64,000 nt of DNA, taken from the NCBI RefSeq assembly GCF_000372725.1, contig NW_005194878.1:54309-118308 (forward strand), given 5' to 3'. The translations under genes were made by a program, and so were the position numbers. The stretch's first letter is position 1, and each line of letters starts with the position of its first letter. The stretch is from Emiliania huxleyi CCMP1516 (Eukaryota > Haptophyta > Isochrysidales > Noelaerhabdaceae). Positions 10,757-20,519 of this stretch are shown piece after piece. The notes beneath the pieces are model-generated. The model made no database searches and was not told the DNA's origin. It saw nothing but the letters and a program-made list of their open reading frames with translations.

Positions 10757-11254
10757 GGTGCGTTTTTCACATTCTTTGTGGCCTACCGCAACGGCGCGTA
10801 GGTGGCGCCCGCGTCGGGCTCGGCACGGGGGAGGGAGGGGCTGGGTGGTTGGGTGCGCGGGGCGGCGGGACCACATTGTTTTGTTCACAATTGCATGTGT
10901 CACGGGCGTGGTTTGTTTTGAGTCTATGTCTATGTGCGTACGAGTGACAGGAGGAGCTCGTTGATTGTTACAAAGTGGCGAGGCGCAGCTCAGGAGTGTC
11001 AGACTGTCTGAGTGTGACGATGGAAGTTGGAAGCCCGCCCACGCAAAAAAAACCGCGCCTCTCAGCTCTCTCCACGCGTCTCTCCCGCTTACACAGAGGA
11101 GCTCTCCACCACTCGGCGTCGAGCCGGCGTCGGAGCAGATACACATACAGACACATGCCGGTAAAGACCCCGCCAAACAAGTGGTGAAGCTGGCGACTTC
11201 ACGCCCGCGCCACACCACTCTCGCGTGGCGTGAGCGCTCAATAGAGACGGACAC
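10757..11254. other. Intergenic, nothing recognised
   Basis: Downstream of the NHL-BTB stop. No gene, RNA or repeat was identified; frames that stay open here run on into the GA-rich array and are not convincing. Confidence 0.5.
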
Positions 11255-11765
11255 GGCGAGCGAGGAGGAAGCGAGGGAGGAGGCGGCGAGGGAGGGGGCG
11301 GCGAGGGAGGAGGTGGCAAGGGAGGAGGCGGCAAGGGGGAAGGCGGCGAGGGAGGCGGCGGCGAGGGAGGAGGCGGCGAGGGGGGAGGCGAGGGAGGAGG
11401 CGGCGAGGGAGGAGGAGGTAGAGGAGGCGGCGAGGGGGGAGGAGACGAGAGAGGAGGAAGCGAGGGAGGAGGCGGCGGGGAACGAGGCGAGAGGGGAGGC
11501 GGGGAGGGAGGAGGCGGCAAGGGATGAGGCGGCAAGGGAGGAAGCGGCGAGGGAGGAGATGGCGAGGCAGGGGGCGGCGAGGACGGCAAGGGATGAGGCG
11601 GCGAAGGAGGAGGCGGCGAGGGAGGAGGCGGCAAGGGAGGAGACGGCGAGGGAGGAGGTGGCGAGGGAGGGGGAGGCGAGGGAGGGGGTGGTGAGGGAGG
11701 AGGCGGCGAGGGAGGAGGTGGCGAGGGAGGGGGGGGAGGGGGGGGGGGAGGGAGGGGGTAGCAAG
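11255..11765 (+). repeat. GA/GC-rich minisatellite (about 15-bp period)
   Basis: More than 500 bp of purine-rich tandem units close to GAGGGAGGAGGCGGC, ending in a G-run around 11727-11757. One frame reads as an Ala/Arg/Glu repeat and the opposite strand as proline-rich, but neither has a supported start or partner domain. The strand asymmetry would favour quadruplex or triplex structure. Confidence 0.85.
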
Positions 11766-11778
11766 GGAGGCTGTAAGG

Positions 11779-12330
11779 CACATCCTGCGGGTTACCGCCA
11801 GCCTGGCCTCCACTTCAAGAACTTAGTCCACGGGAACAAGGTAATCTCCCCGTCGAACAAATGCCCCTTTGCAAAAAAGTCCATCGTGCCCTCGACGCGC
11901 CCGCCGGCGTCAAGAGGTTCTTGTAGTCCGCCTTCGCGTCGAGATCGAGCTCGTTAAACCTGCGGCGGGGCGAGGATGGTGGGTGAGAACGTGCCGGCGT
12001 GGTAAGCGTTTAATTCGTTGGGTGCGTGTGGGGAGAGGGGGGTGGGGGGCGAGCGCGGCGCTTCAACGAGTTGACCTGCAAATGCGCCAGGGTCTAGAGG
12101 GAAGTATAGGGCGACGTGCTTGCGCTCACCGGTTGAAGGCACTCATCCACGGGTTGTCGGTGTTGCCGAGCCAGCCAAAACTGATCACCTACTCAGGTGG
12201 CTGCGATGTAAAAGACGCCCAGAGTCGGTGCGGGCCGGTCGGATGGGTGCGAGACACGTCGAGGCCCGTCTCAACGGTTGCGACGCCATATTTTAGGCCG
12301 GTGACAAAATCGACCCAACGGTACTGCAGC
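11779..12330 (-). pseudogene. Gene remnant, inverted-duplicate copy 1
   Basis: Minus-strand coding remnant of an unrecognised protein. The exon at about 12330-12126 begins after a CTGCAG acceptor with YRWVDFVTGLKYGV and ends FGWLGNTDNPWMSAFN; after an intron (about 12125-11959) the next exon reads FNELDLDAKADYKNL and, in a shifted frame, TMDFFAKGRLFDGEITLFPW to a stop at about 11795. 11779-12274 is repeated inverted at 37743-38242 at roughly 95 percent or more. The DAKADYKNL/TMDFF frame break is in both copies, so it predates the duplication or marks a missed splice; breaks at the upstream exon differ between copies. No family was recognised. Confidence 0.6.
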
Positions 12331-12579
12331 GTGGGGGGCGGGGTCGGGTGTCGGTGTGGGGAGGTCGTGCGAATGGAGGGACGGGGCTGCGCCTGGTGCC
12401 ACGCTGCGGGCGTCCCCTTCTCACCCTCTGCGGGCGGCACTTTTTTTTGGGGGGGGGGGGGGGGGGGGGGCCCCCTTTCCCCTTTCCGCTGGGGGCCTTA
12501 AAATTGTACCCTACCCCCCAAAAAGTCCAACCCAGGAAGGGGCGAGAAACATGGCAGCGCAGCGGCATCTTCCGGCTCA

Positions 12580-14436
12580 ATGGGCAGCCTTTCCGACGAA
12601 GTGGCCTGTGCGGCTGGGCGAGGCGACGAGGCGGCGCTGCTGGCGTGGCTCGACAGCGACGGGCAGGTCAACGCGACTCTCAAGGAAGGCGATGTGAGCG
12701 GCAGCACCGCGCTGATGCTGTCCGCCCAAAGGGGCCACGGGCGGGTGGTCGAGCTGCTGCTGCGGCGCGGCGCTGATGTCAACCTGCACGACAGCAAAGG
12801 CCGCACCGCGCTGATGCTCGCCGCCGCCAGCGGCTACGAGCGAGTGGTCGAGCAGCTGCTGCAGCACGGCGCGGAGATCAACGAGCAGAACAGCAGTGGC
12901 GTCACTGCGCTGATGCTCGCCGCCCGCAATGGCCACGAGCGGGTGGTCCAGCTACTGATTCGGCACGGCGCGGAGATCAACCTACAGAGCAGCAGCGGCT
13001 TCACCGCGCTGGTGCTCGCCGCCCTCTTCAACCACCCAGCCGTCGTGCTCCGCTTGCTTCGGGCGGGCGCAGACGCGGCGCTGCGCTCTGCGAACGGCAA
13101 GTCCGCGCTGCAGCTGGCCAAGGATGAGGGCCACGCCGAGTGCGTCGAGGCCTTCCGGCAGCACATCGCGGAGGTGATTGCGAGCCGGCGCGAGGCGGCG
13201 GCGAGAGGGGCGGGCGGCGCTTCCTCGGGCGAGGCGGTGGCGGGAGGGAGTGCGGCGGCCTCTTCTAGCTCGCTGGACAGCCTTCCCGAAGAGGCCAGGC
13301 AAGCAGCTCTCCAAGGCGACGAGGCGGCGCTGCTGGCGTGGCTCGACAGCGACGGGCAGGTCAACGCGACTGGCGGCGTAGGCAATGCGAGCGGCATCAC
13401 CGCGCTGATGCTCGCCGCCGGCAAGGGCCACGAGCGGCTGGTCGAGTTGCTGATGCAGCGCGGCGCGGAGGTGAACTTGCAGAACAGCAACGGCGGCACC
13501 GCAGTGATGCTCGCCGCCGGCCACGGCCACGAGCGGGTGGTCGAGCTGCTGCTGCGGGGCGGGGCTGAGACCAACCTGCAGGACAGCAGCGGCGGCACCG
13601 CGCTGATGCTCGCCGCCCTGTACGGCCACGAGCGGGTGATCGAGCTGCTGCTCGACTTGCTGGTGCAGCGCGGCGTGGAGATCAACCTGCAGGACAACGT
13701 CGGCGGCACCGCGCTGATGGGCGCCGCCAGCCAAGGCCACCCCGCCGTCGTGCTCCGTTTGCTGCGGGCGGGCGCGGATACGACGGCGCGCACTGAGAGC
13801 GGCAGAACGGCGCTGCAGCATGCCAAGGAGAATGGCCACGCCGAGTGCGTGCGTATCCTCGAGGAGCATGCGGCGGCGGAGGCGGAGGCGGAGGCAGCGG
13901 CGAGGGAGGCGGTGAGAGCGGCGGCAGAGGCGGAGGCGACGCGGCATGCCGAGGCGCTGCTGGCGGGGGAGGAGGCGGAGAAGGAGGCGGGGGAGCGCGC
14001 CAAGAAGGGGAAGAAGAAGAAGAAGAAGGGGAAGGGCGGCGGGGGCGGCGCCGGGCCGTCGCGGGAGCCCGAGGATGAGGCAGCACTGGCGGAGGAGGCG
14101 GAGCTTGCGGCGGCGCTTGAGGAGAGCGCGAGGCTGGAGGAGGAGAGGCGGGCGGCGGAGGAGCAAGTGTCGTCCTCTTTGGCTGCAGAGTCGCCGGCTC
14201 CGAGGGAGGAGGAGCCACCGGCCGACTTCATCTGCCCAATCACGACCGAGCTCATGAGTGACCCGGTGATGGCGGCCGATGGGCATACGTATGAGCGGTC
14301 GGCGATCGAGCGCTGGCTCGCGACCAAGTCGACGAGCCCGATGACGGGCGAGGCGCTCGAGCACATCTGTCTCTTCCCGAGCCACATCCTGCGCCGTCAG
14401 ATTCGAGAGTGGCGAGAGGCGCATCCAGGGCGGTAG
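12580..14436 (+). CDS. Ankyrin-repeat protein with C-terminal U-box
   Basis: Probable U-box E3 ubiquitin ligase, 618 residues, single exon. Two ankyrin blocks (about residues 35-190 and 255-420), each opened by the module GDEAALLAWLDSDGQVNAT, are followed by a charged Ala/Glu coiled coil with a Lys-rich patch and a U-box at about 540-612 (FICPITTELMSDPVMAADGH, YERSAIERWL, SPMTGEAL). U-boxes keep the RING fold without zinc ligands, and this one looks intact. The first in-frame ATG is 12580, but in-frame sequence just upstream (AASSGS) resembles the N-terminus of the paralogue at 22.5 kb, so the original start may have been lost or lie in an upstream exon. A long G-run (about 12447-12470) lies upstream. 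Confidence 0.85.
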   Translation: MGSLSDEVACAAGRGDEAALLAWLDSDGQVNATLKEGDVSGSTALMLSAQRGHGRVVELLLRRGADVNLHDSKGRTALMLAAASGYERVVEQLLQHGAEINEQNSSGVTALMLAARNGHERVVQLLIRHGAEINLQSSSGFTALVLAALFNHPAVVLRLLRAGADAALRSANGKSALQLAKDEGHAECVEAFRQHIAEVIASRREAAARGAGGASSGEAVAGGSAAASSSSLDSLPEEARQAALQGDEAALLAWLDSDGQVNATGGVGNASGITALMLAAGKGHERLVELLMQRGAEVNLQNSNGGTAVMLAAGHGHERVVELLLRGGAETNLQDSSGGTALMLAALYGHERVIELLLDLLVQRGVEINLQDNVGGTALMGAASQGHPAVVLRLLRAGADTTARTESGRTALQHAKENGHAECVRILEEHAAAEAEAEAAAREAVRAAAEAEATRHAEALLAGEEAEKEAGERAKKGKKKKKKGKGGGGGAGPSREPEDEAALAEEAELAAALEESARLEEERRAAEEQVSSSLAAESPAPREEEPPADFICPITTELMSDPVMAADGHTYERSAIERWLATKSTSPMTGEALEHICLFPSHILRRQIREWREAHPGR

Positions 14437-15545
14437 AGAGCGAATCGCGAATCGCTCGCCGTTTTTCTTTGTAGCCCACATTTTTCTTTTTTATCGCGCC
14501 GTACACCGCGCTGGAGGTTACGTTTTCTCGTCGCACGTGCGCCCCTGCGCGCCAGTCCCGTTTTCCGTTTTCTTCGTCCTCCTCCCTCCTGCGACGCTGT
14601 CACAGCTGTGGCAGCCGCCAGTGGGCTGTGCCCTCGAGCCGCGACTCGAGGCTGTGCCATCTGTGCAGAGTGTGTGAGCAGCAGAGGAGCTGCTCTCCAG
14701 GCTTCAGGCGCAAAGAGCTGCATGCCACCGAAGGCGCTGTCGAGGTTCGCCGAGCGCGGCGAAATCCGGGGAAGCCGCCACCGACGAGCGCGTTGGACTT
14801 TTCACTCCGGACAAAGACGGCCGCACGCACACGAGCTGCGGTCGTGCGGCCGTCATAGCGGCGAGGCGCGGGACCGTGTCTGTGGCGAGGTGGGTCGCGT
14901 CCTGCGGGCCCCCCCGATTTCCGTCAACTCACACGGTCCTTCGCCCTGTACGTCCCCGGTCCCGCAACCGGCCGTGCACGAGAACAAAGAGATTGGGAGC
15001 AGCACGTGGAGGGACCCGAGAGCGCCGAGGGACCATGTGGAAGAGACGGCTAGCTAGAGTGCTCGCTCGAGATGCCGTAGTCCCCAAGCCCCATGTTGGG
15101 GGAGGACACCGGAGAGAGGACGAGACCCCGGCTACGGTCCCGCGCGCCGCGGCCGACGCCCACAGGGCGGAGACTTGATCCTTTTTCCTCATCTCCTAGT
15201 AGAGGTGTCCGTTGTATCAAATTTGTCTATCTGGGTGTGTGTGCATTGTGTTTTGTGGAGGCTCTTCACACTTGTCTTCTTTCTCTTTTCCGAAGTACCG
15301 AGCCCCATCCATGTTTTGCATTTTCGATGAGAGGATACACTGCATGGAGCGCAGTAGGATCTTCCGTCTGGGGTCGGTCGCGTGCCTCCAAGACAGCAGA
15401 ATCATCGAGGGCCACCATGCTGGCGACTGAGGCCCCGCAGACGGGCGGTGTCCCCCTCGATCTCACTTCCACATGAAGAACATGGCGGTGAAGCCCTCTT
15501 CGACCTATTCGCATCATAGCACCCATCGCGAATTTCCCCTACCTA
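14437..15545. other. Intergenic region with one dispersed repeat, no supported gene
   Basis: Between the convergent ankyrin-U-box and Cys-rich genes. Several short open frames exist on both strands but none has recognisable domains or composition that sets it apart. It contains the dispersed repeat at 14979-15214. Confidence 0.5.
14979..15214 (+). repeat. Dispersed repeat family, copy A
   Basis: Matches 60065-60255 on the opposite strand with indels. Shared blocks in order: AAGAGATT(G/A)GGAGCAGCA, GGGACCCGAG, a TGTGGAAG...ACGGCTAG core, GAGGAC...GACCCCGGCTA, a CCTTTTT(A/C)CTCATCTC stretch and AGAGGTGTCCGTT at the end. Identity is patchy, so the copies are old. Class unknown: no tRNA-like boxes or terminal inverted repeats seen. 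Confidence 0.6.
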
Positions 15546-16470
15546 TCACCCTCTCATCAGGAAAAGGCGTGGAAAAGGCGTGGCCTTTGGCTTCCCATCC
15601 CACCCCGACTTGGGGAGGGGCGTGCCATCCGTCGGCTCGGTGATGGTGCACTTGCCACGGCGTTCGTAATCGCAGCAAAAGTTCATTTTCCGATACTTGA
15701 CGTCATCGGTGAAGAAGCGGTCGAGTGCGTACTCCTCGCAGGCCTAGGGCGAAGGGCGTTGAGTTTATGCGGCCAGGAGGGATTCACTGCAGACTTTGGC
15801 GATGGCGAACCAGCTTGCAGGACTCTGCCACGTCGAGCAACGGTTTGAGAGTCGCTTGCTTGTCGGGGTAGCCGCACCGCTTGTCCGAGGTGGTGGAGAC
15901 GTACCAATTCGACGACGAGGGGGACGGTGGGCTTGGAGAGGGCGGCGGTGGCGTCGCCTCGTCGTCGTCGTAGTCGTCGTAATCATACGTCTCCTCCTCC
16001 TCTCCCGGCTCAAAGGTGAATATCGTCTTGTCGCCGCTCTTGTACTTGGCCTTTCCGTCTTCTGAGATTTTGCACATTTTTGAGGAGGATTTTGCACGGT
16101 CGAACTCGCAGCAGAATTCCTTCTCATACCCTTTGCTCTCCGCATATGCCTTGCATTGCTTCATGCAGGTCGCAGAGAAGGGCAGCGGGAGGTCAATGGA
16201 GATCTTTGCCTTCTTGCACTCCTTGCCCTCCTTCGCCTTTGCGTCGCCGTACGACGCGCCCGCAAAGGTGATGCCGCGGGCCGATAAGGGCACCATCGTA
16301 TTCAGAGACGCCATAAGCGGCTCAAGAATGGCCACAGTGGCTGAGGAGAGTGACTCAACATTGGTGCCGAGGAACTCGCTCAGCCACGCAGAGTCGAACT
16401 TTTCGATCGGGCGTGAGCTCGGAAGGGCTGCTCCCTGCGCGACGATGAGCAGCAGCACTGCGCCGCGCAT
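15546..16470 (-). CDS. Secreted Cys-rich repeat protein
   Basis: Extracellular protein with two copies of a small Cys-rich domain. Exon 1 16470-15811, intron 15810-15744 (GT-AG, 67 bp), exon 2 15743-15546. The chosen start, MRGAVLLLIVAQGAALPSS, is a typical signal peptide; an in-frame upstream extension is ignored because it is low-complexity. Domain 1 (about residues 70-130) has the order C...C..C...FCC...C with FCCEF; an acidic YDYDDYDDDE and Pro/Ser linker follows; domain 2 spans the splice and has CKLACEEY, FCCDYERRGKC and a DGTPLP tail. The join restores the same Cys order as domain 1, which supports the intron. Related Cys-rich proteins are at 30.6 and 63.6 kb. The gene is head to head with the acyl-CoA dehydrogenase. 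Function unknown. Confidence 0.7.
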
Positions 16471-16891
16471 GACGGGACGCTCGCAAGCACCTAATCGGCC
16501 CGTCGGGGGGGATTGGCCCTTGAAACCTCGAGACAAGGAAGGGTTGGTCATTTCACTGATCGGTCGAGGCAGCGCCGCCCCCCCGCCTCCCGCGCGCCGC
16601 CGCCCGCCCGCCCGCTGCTGCATCTGCCGCCTCCGCCATCGCCGGGGGGGCCGCCCCCGCAGCGCCCTCGCGCCCGCGGACAAGAGCAGTCGATGAACCT
16701 AAATGAACGAGGCACAACCAACCCGCGCCGGAGAGGGGCCATTTTGGCCTTCATAAACACCCAAAAGTAAAGAAAAGTACGGGAAGTTCGCCGCTGTTGA
16801 TTACCATCAGCAAGTCGTGCTCCACAGCGCCTTGTCTCGCTCCAAGCTCGGACTCGAACGACGAAACCAGATCGCCGCCGCCACGTTCCTT

Positions 16892-19800
16892 ATGCGCTCC
16901 GCCCTCCGCGTCTCGCAGCGCGCGCACCGCCTGAGGCCGCAGAGCGCCCCCGGCGCGCCGGCCTCGGTCGCGGAAGCAGCCAGGGGCGCGCTCGCAGCTG
17001 CCATGTCGAGCCGCGCATACCACGCGCCACTCCGTGAGATGAACTTCCTGCTGTACGACGTGCACAACTTTGAGGGGCACTACAAGGGGCTGAACGAGGA
17101 GGTGCTCACGCCGTGCGATCGCGAGACCGTGGACATGGTCGTGGACGCCACCAAGACGATGTGCGAGGATGTGCTCGCGCCTCTGAACGAGGGCGGCGAC
17201 CGGGTCGGCTCTGTGTGGAAGGACCCAAACACGGTGGTGACGGCGCCCGGGTTCAAGGACGCGTACAAGATGTACGCCGAGAACGGCTGGCAGGCGCTCT
17301 CCTTCCCGGAGCAGTACGGAGGGCAGGGACTGCCGATGTCGCTCGCGCTCGTGCAGTCGGAGATGATCGCGGCCGCAAACTGGACATGGCTGATGTTCCC
17401 GGGCCTGTCCAAGGGGGCGATCAACACGATCATCGCGCACGGGTCGGAGGACCTCAAGGACGAGTGGCTCCCCTCCCTCATCTCTGGCGAGATGACCGGC
17501 ACCATGTGCCTGACCGAGCCGCAGGCACACACAGCGCCCCGCTCGCCCACCAAGCCTGTGCTCACCCAGCTGGGGCCCCACGCGTCCTCGCGCGCCGCCG
17601 CCGCCGCACCCCACCCCCGACACGTGGCCGTCGAGGGCCACCGCCGTGCGCGCCTCAACCCGCCCCTCCCCCCCTCCACCACCACCGCCGCCGCCGCCGC
17701 CGCCGCCGCCGCTGCCGCCGCCACCGCCGTCGCCACCGCCGTCGCCGTCGCCGCCGCCACCGTGTCGGCTAGCGCCTCCCGACGCGCCCTCTCGCCCCGC
17801 GGGCCCTCCTCGCCCTACCGCTGCCCGCTGCCCACCCTCCGTCGCCGCCGCCCGCGCGCGCCCTCTGACGGCGCTTCGCCGTCCGCGCCACCTCCAAGTC
17901 TGCCACCATCTCCCACGACCTCCCACGACCTCCCACGACCTCCCACGACCTCCCACGACCTCCCACAACCTCCCACGACCTCCCACAACCTCCCACGACC
18001 TCCCACAACCTCCCACCGCCACCATCCCCCCCCCCCCGGTCAACTCCTCCCTCCCTTGTCCGCAGTGCGGCTCCGACCTCGGCCAAGTGACGACCAAGGC
18101 GGTGCCCATCGACGGGGCGGAGGGCGAGTACTCGATCTCGGGCACCAAGATCTTCATCTCGTGCGGCGAGGTGCGCGCACCGCCCTCTCCTCGTAGCACT
18201 ACCTCCGTCGGAGCGGCGCCGGCGGTTCTGTGCTAGCAGCATGGGTAGTCGAGCACCGTGGGTAGTAGCAGTTAGTCACCGGTCCTCAGCAGTGGCGAGT
18301 CCTTTCTCCCACCCCCCCCCCCTCCCCCCCCCTCCCCCCTCCCACCATCAACAGCACGACATGACGGACAACATCGTGCACTGCGTCCTCGCGCGGCTGC
18401 CCGACGCGCCCGCGGGCTCGCCGTCCTAGAAGCGGAAGACGTGTTTGTGTATCCCAACCAGCACTCGAGAGGACGCGTACTCGGTCGTATTCCTCTGTAT
18501 TCACTGCATTCGCACCCCTCGTCTTCACGCAGTGCTCTGACGCTGCACACCACCGTACTCCCGCCCTCATGTTTGCGTACTCTCAACGCAGGCAGGGCGG
18601 GCGTCTCCCTCTTCCCCAGATCTCCCCATATCTCCCCATATCTCCCCATATCTCCCCAGGCACGGCGGGCATCTCCCTCTTCCTCGTGCCCAAGCGCCTC
18701 AAGACGGGGGAGCTGAACAACCTCGGCACGTCGCGCATCGAGGACAAGATGGGCTGCCACGGCTCGCCGCCTCCCCCCATATCTCCCCAGATATCCCTCC
18801 TACTCCCCCCAGATCTCCCCTCATCTCCCCCCATCTCCCCCTCATCTCCATCCGATCTCCCCAGATCTCCCCTATCTCCCCCCCCCCCCAAGGCTCGCCA
18901 ACCTGCCAGCTCGAGTTTGAGGGCGCGAAGGGCTGGCTGATCGGCACGCCCAACCGCGGCTTGAACCACATGTTCACCTTCATCAACACCTCGCGGCTCG
19001 GCACGGCCGTGCAGGGCATCGCCGCCGCGGAGCTCGCCTTCCAAAACTCGCTCTGGTACGCAAAGGAGCGCCGCTCGATGCGCTCCCTCTCCGGCAGCAA
19101 GGAGCCGGACCAGGCATCTCCCCACGTCTCCCCATGTCTCCCCACGTCTCCCCACATCTCCCCACATCTCTCGGGCCCCAGACGCGGAGTACGCCCACTC
19201 TTGCACTCCAACTAGCGCGCGAGAGGAGGACACGCACACTCCGCTGCACTCGACCGCGCCCGCGGTATTCGCTGTACTCGTCTCGTACTCCCCCGCGCCG
19301 CTCATGTCATGTTCATGTTCATGTTCATGTTCATGTTCATGTTCATGTTCATGTTCATGTTCATGTTCATGTTCATGTCATGTTGTGCATGTGCATGTAA
19401 CATGTGTCAACTTGCTCTGAAGACGTCTGCACGAGGCCGTCCTCCCGCCCTGACACCTCGGCGTGCGAATGACTGGCAGGTGGCCGACGCGATCATTCAC
19501 CAACCGTCGGTGCGCACGATGCTGCTCACGCAGAAGGCCGTCGCGGAGGGCGGCCGCTCGATGGTGTACGAGTGCGCAAAGATCGCCGACCTGATGCAGC
19601 AGGCTCCCCTACCCCCACGGTACTCGAACCCACCCTCCCCTACCCCCACGGTACCCGAACCCACCGCTGCAGGCCGAGTACGCGGGCGACGACGCCGCGG
19701 TCAAGCAGCACGATGGCCGCCTCGCCTTCCTCACCCCCATCCTCAAGGGCTTCCTCACCGAGGTTGGCAAGGAGGCGGCCGACCTGGGCATCCAGGGGAG

Positions 19801-20026
19801 ATAATCTCCCCCCACCTCTCCCCCCCCCCCGCACCCTACCCCGACACCCTCCCCCACCCCGGGACGCTGGATTCATCGACACGCGCTGGGTGGAGCTCGA
19901 GGAGCTGTGCGAGAACTGTGGCAAGATGCCGCTGAAGAATGCGCTCAAGAAGTACCGAAGGCGGAAGAGGAGGATGTGGCTGCGGCGATTGCCAACTTTG
20001 AGGAGGGCGTCGAGCACGAGGGATAA
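16892..20026 (+). CDS. Acyl-CoA dehydrogenase, DmdC/FadE-like, multi-exon
   Basis: Flavin-dependent acyl-CoA dehydrogenase of the subfamily with an extra N-terminal segment (AYHAPLREMNFLLYDV), which includes 3-methylmercaptopropionyl-CoA dehydrogenase (DmdC). An Arg-rich start (MRSALRVSQRAHRLR) suggests a mitochondrial presequence. Exons: 16892-17524 (to MCLTEPQ), 18066-18170 (CGSDLG to ISCGE), 18355-18415, 18660-18761, 18893-19113, 19480-19602 and 19673 to about 19794 (to EAADLGIQ). Joined in order they follow the family well (TEPQ/CGSDLG, GTKIFIS, HGSPTCQLEF, NRGLN). Most donors are GC, and four introns contain 10-bp arrays. After GIQ the expected GG.GF.EETG helix and C-terminal domain are not found; a different acidic segment (ELCENCGKMPLKNALKKY, frame uncertain) leads to a stop at 20026. 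The 3' end is therefore uncertain or truncated. The DMSP-related substrate is only a possibility. Confidence 0.75.
17905..18020 (+). repeat. Intronic 10-bp array (CTCCCACGAC)
   Basis: About ten copies of CTCCCACGAC/CTCCCACAAC in the first intron of the acyl-CoA dehydrogenase gene, then a C-run and the acceptor. Same length and CTCCC core as the other intronic arrays. Confidence 0.9.
18617..18883 (+). repeat. Intronic 10-bp arrays flanking dehydrogenase exon 4
   Basis: Copies of ATCTCCCCAT at about 18617-18658 end one intron, and diverged ATCTCCCC units at 18778-18885 fill the next. The latter intron (18762-18892) is flanked by the 8-bp direct repeat GGCTCGCC (18761-18768 and 18892-18899). 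A further run of CTCCCCACGT/CTCCCCATGT units lies at 19115-19180 in the following intron. Confidence 0.85.
19308..19380 (+). repeat. Hexamer microsatellite (ATGTTC)n
   Basis: Eleven or more copies of the ATGTTC hexamer within the fifth dehydrogenase intron. Confidence 0.95.
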
Positions 20027-20280
20027 ACAATGAACAGGCGCATTGGGATGGCTACCCTTGGTCTGCTCAGCATCCGTGGGCTCCAGCGCCGGCTCTGGCG
20101 CCGGTGCTTCGCTGCAGCAGCATCTGGCAATGCAGATCACGGTGACGGCTGGAATGGCAATCAAGGCTTGACCGCAAAAAAGCCGTCGCGCGGGCAAAAG
20201 TAAAGCGAGGCCATCGGGCATGGGTGGACGCAGGGCTGCTCATTTGCGCCGCTTCTGCGCACGACCAGGAGGTGCTGGGC

Positions 20281-20362
20281 AAATTCTTTTTCTGCTGTTT
20301 AAATTCTTTTTCTTCAGCGCGTTGAAATTCTTTTTCTTCTGCTTGTATCTTAAGAATTCTTC
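20281..20362 (+). repeat. Cluster of AAATTCTTTT motifs
   Basis: Three exact AAATTCTTTTTCT units (20281, 20301, 20325) and a weaker GAATTCTTCT (20354). The same motif occurs singly next to several genes elsewhere in the window (25410, 25466, 25654, 34833, 36358, 41798 and 37707-37722 on the minus strand). Confidence 0.8.
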
Positions 20363-20519
20363 TGCCCTCACCACTGCGGGACGCGGCCACGAAAGGTGTG
20401 CAGACCCAGTTCCGGCGGACGCAGCGAGCGTCGGGACTCCGTCCCAGCAGACGAAGTCTTCCTCGTGGGCTCCACGGCCCGGATCGCGAGCTCGATCGAT
20501 ACGCGACGCGCTCGGCCTC

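Noticed and set aside
9422-11764. Minus-strand frame of 780 codons with LAASSLAASSL repeats
   Set aside because: It lies opposite the NHL-BTB coding sequence and the GA-rich array; the repetitive text is the complement of that array and of the propeller repeats.
10965-11957. Plus-strand frame encoding EEAAREEAAR repeats
   Set aside because: Produced by the purine minisatellite, with no supported start or globular domain; the frame continues into the inverted-duplicate remnant on the wrong strand.
12834-14387. Several long minus-strand frames opposite the ankyrin genes
   Set aside because: High GC and repeated codons leave antisense frames open. They show no domain signatures, while the plus strand has clear ankyrin and U-box domains.
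14979-15214. snRNA or tRNA-derived gene
   Set aside because: Conserved blocks do not show A/B boxes, a cloverleaf or an Sm site that I can recognise; kept only as a dispersed repeat.
19640-20221. Minus-strand frame over the dehydrogenase 3' end
   Set aside because: The plus strand carries clearly conserved dehydrogenase exons over the left part; the antisense text lacks any domain.
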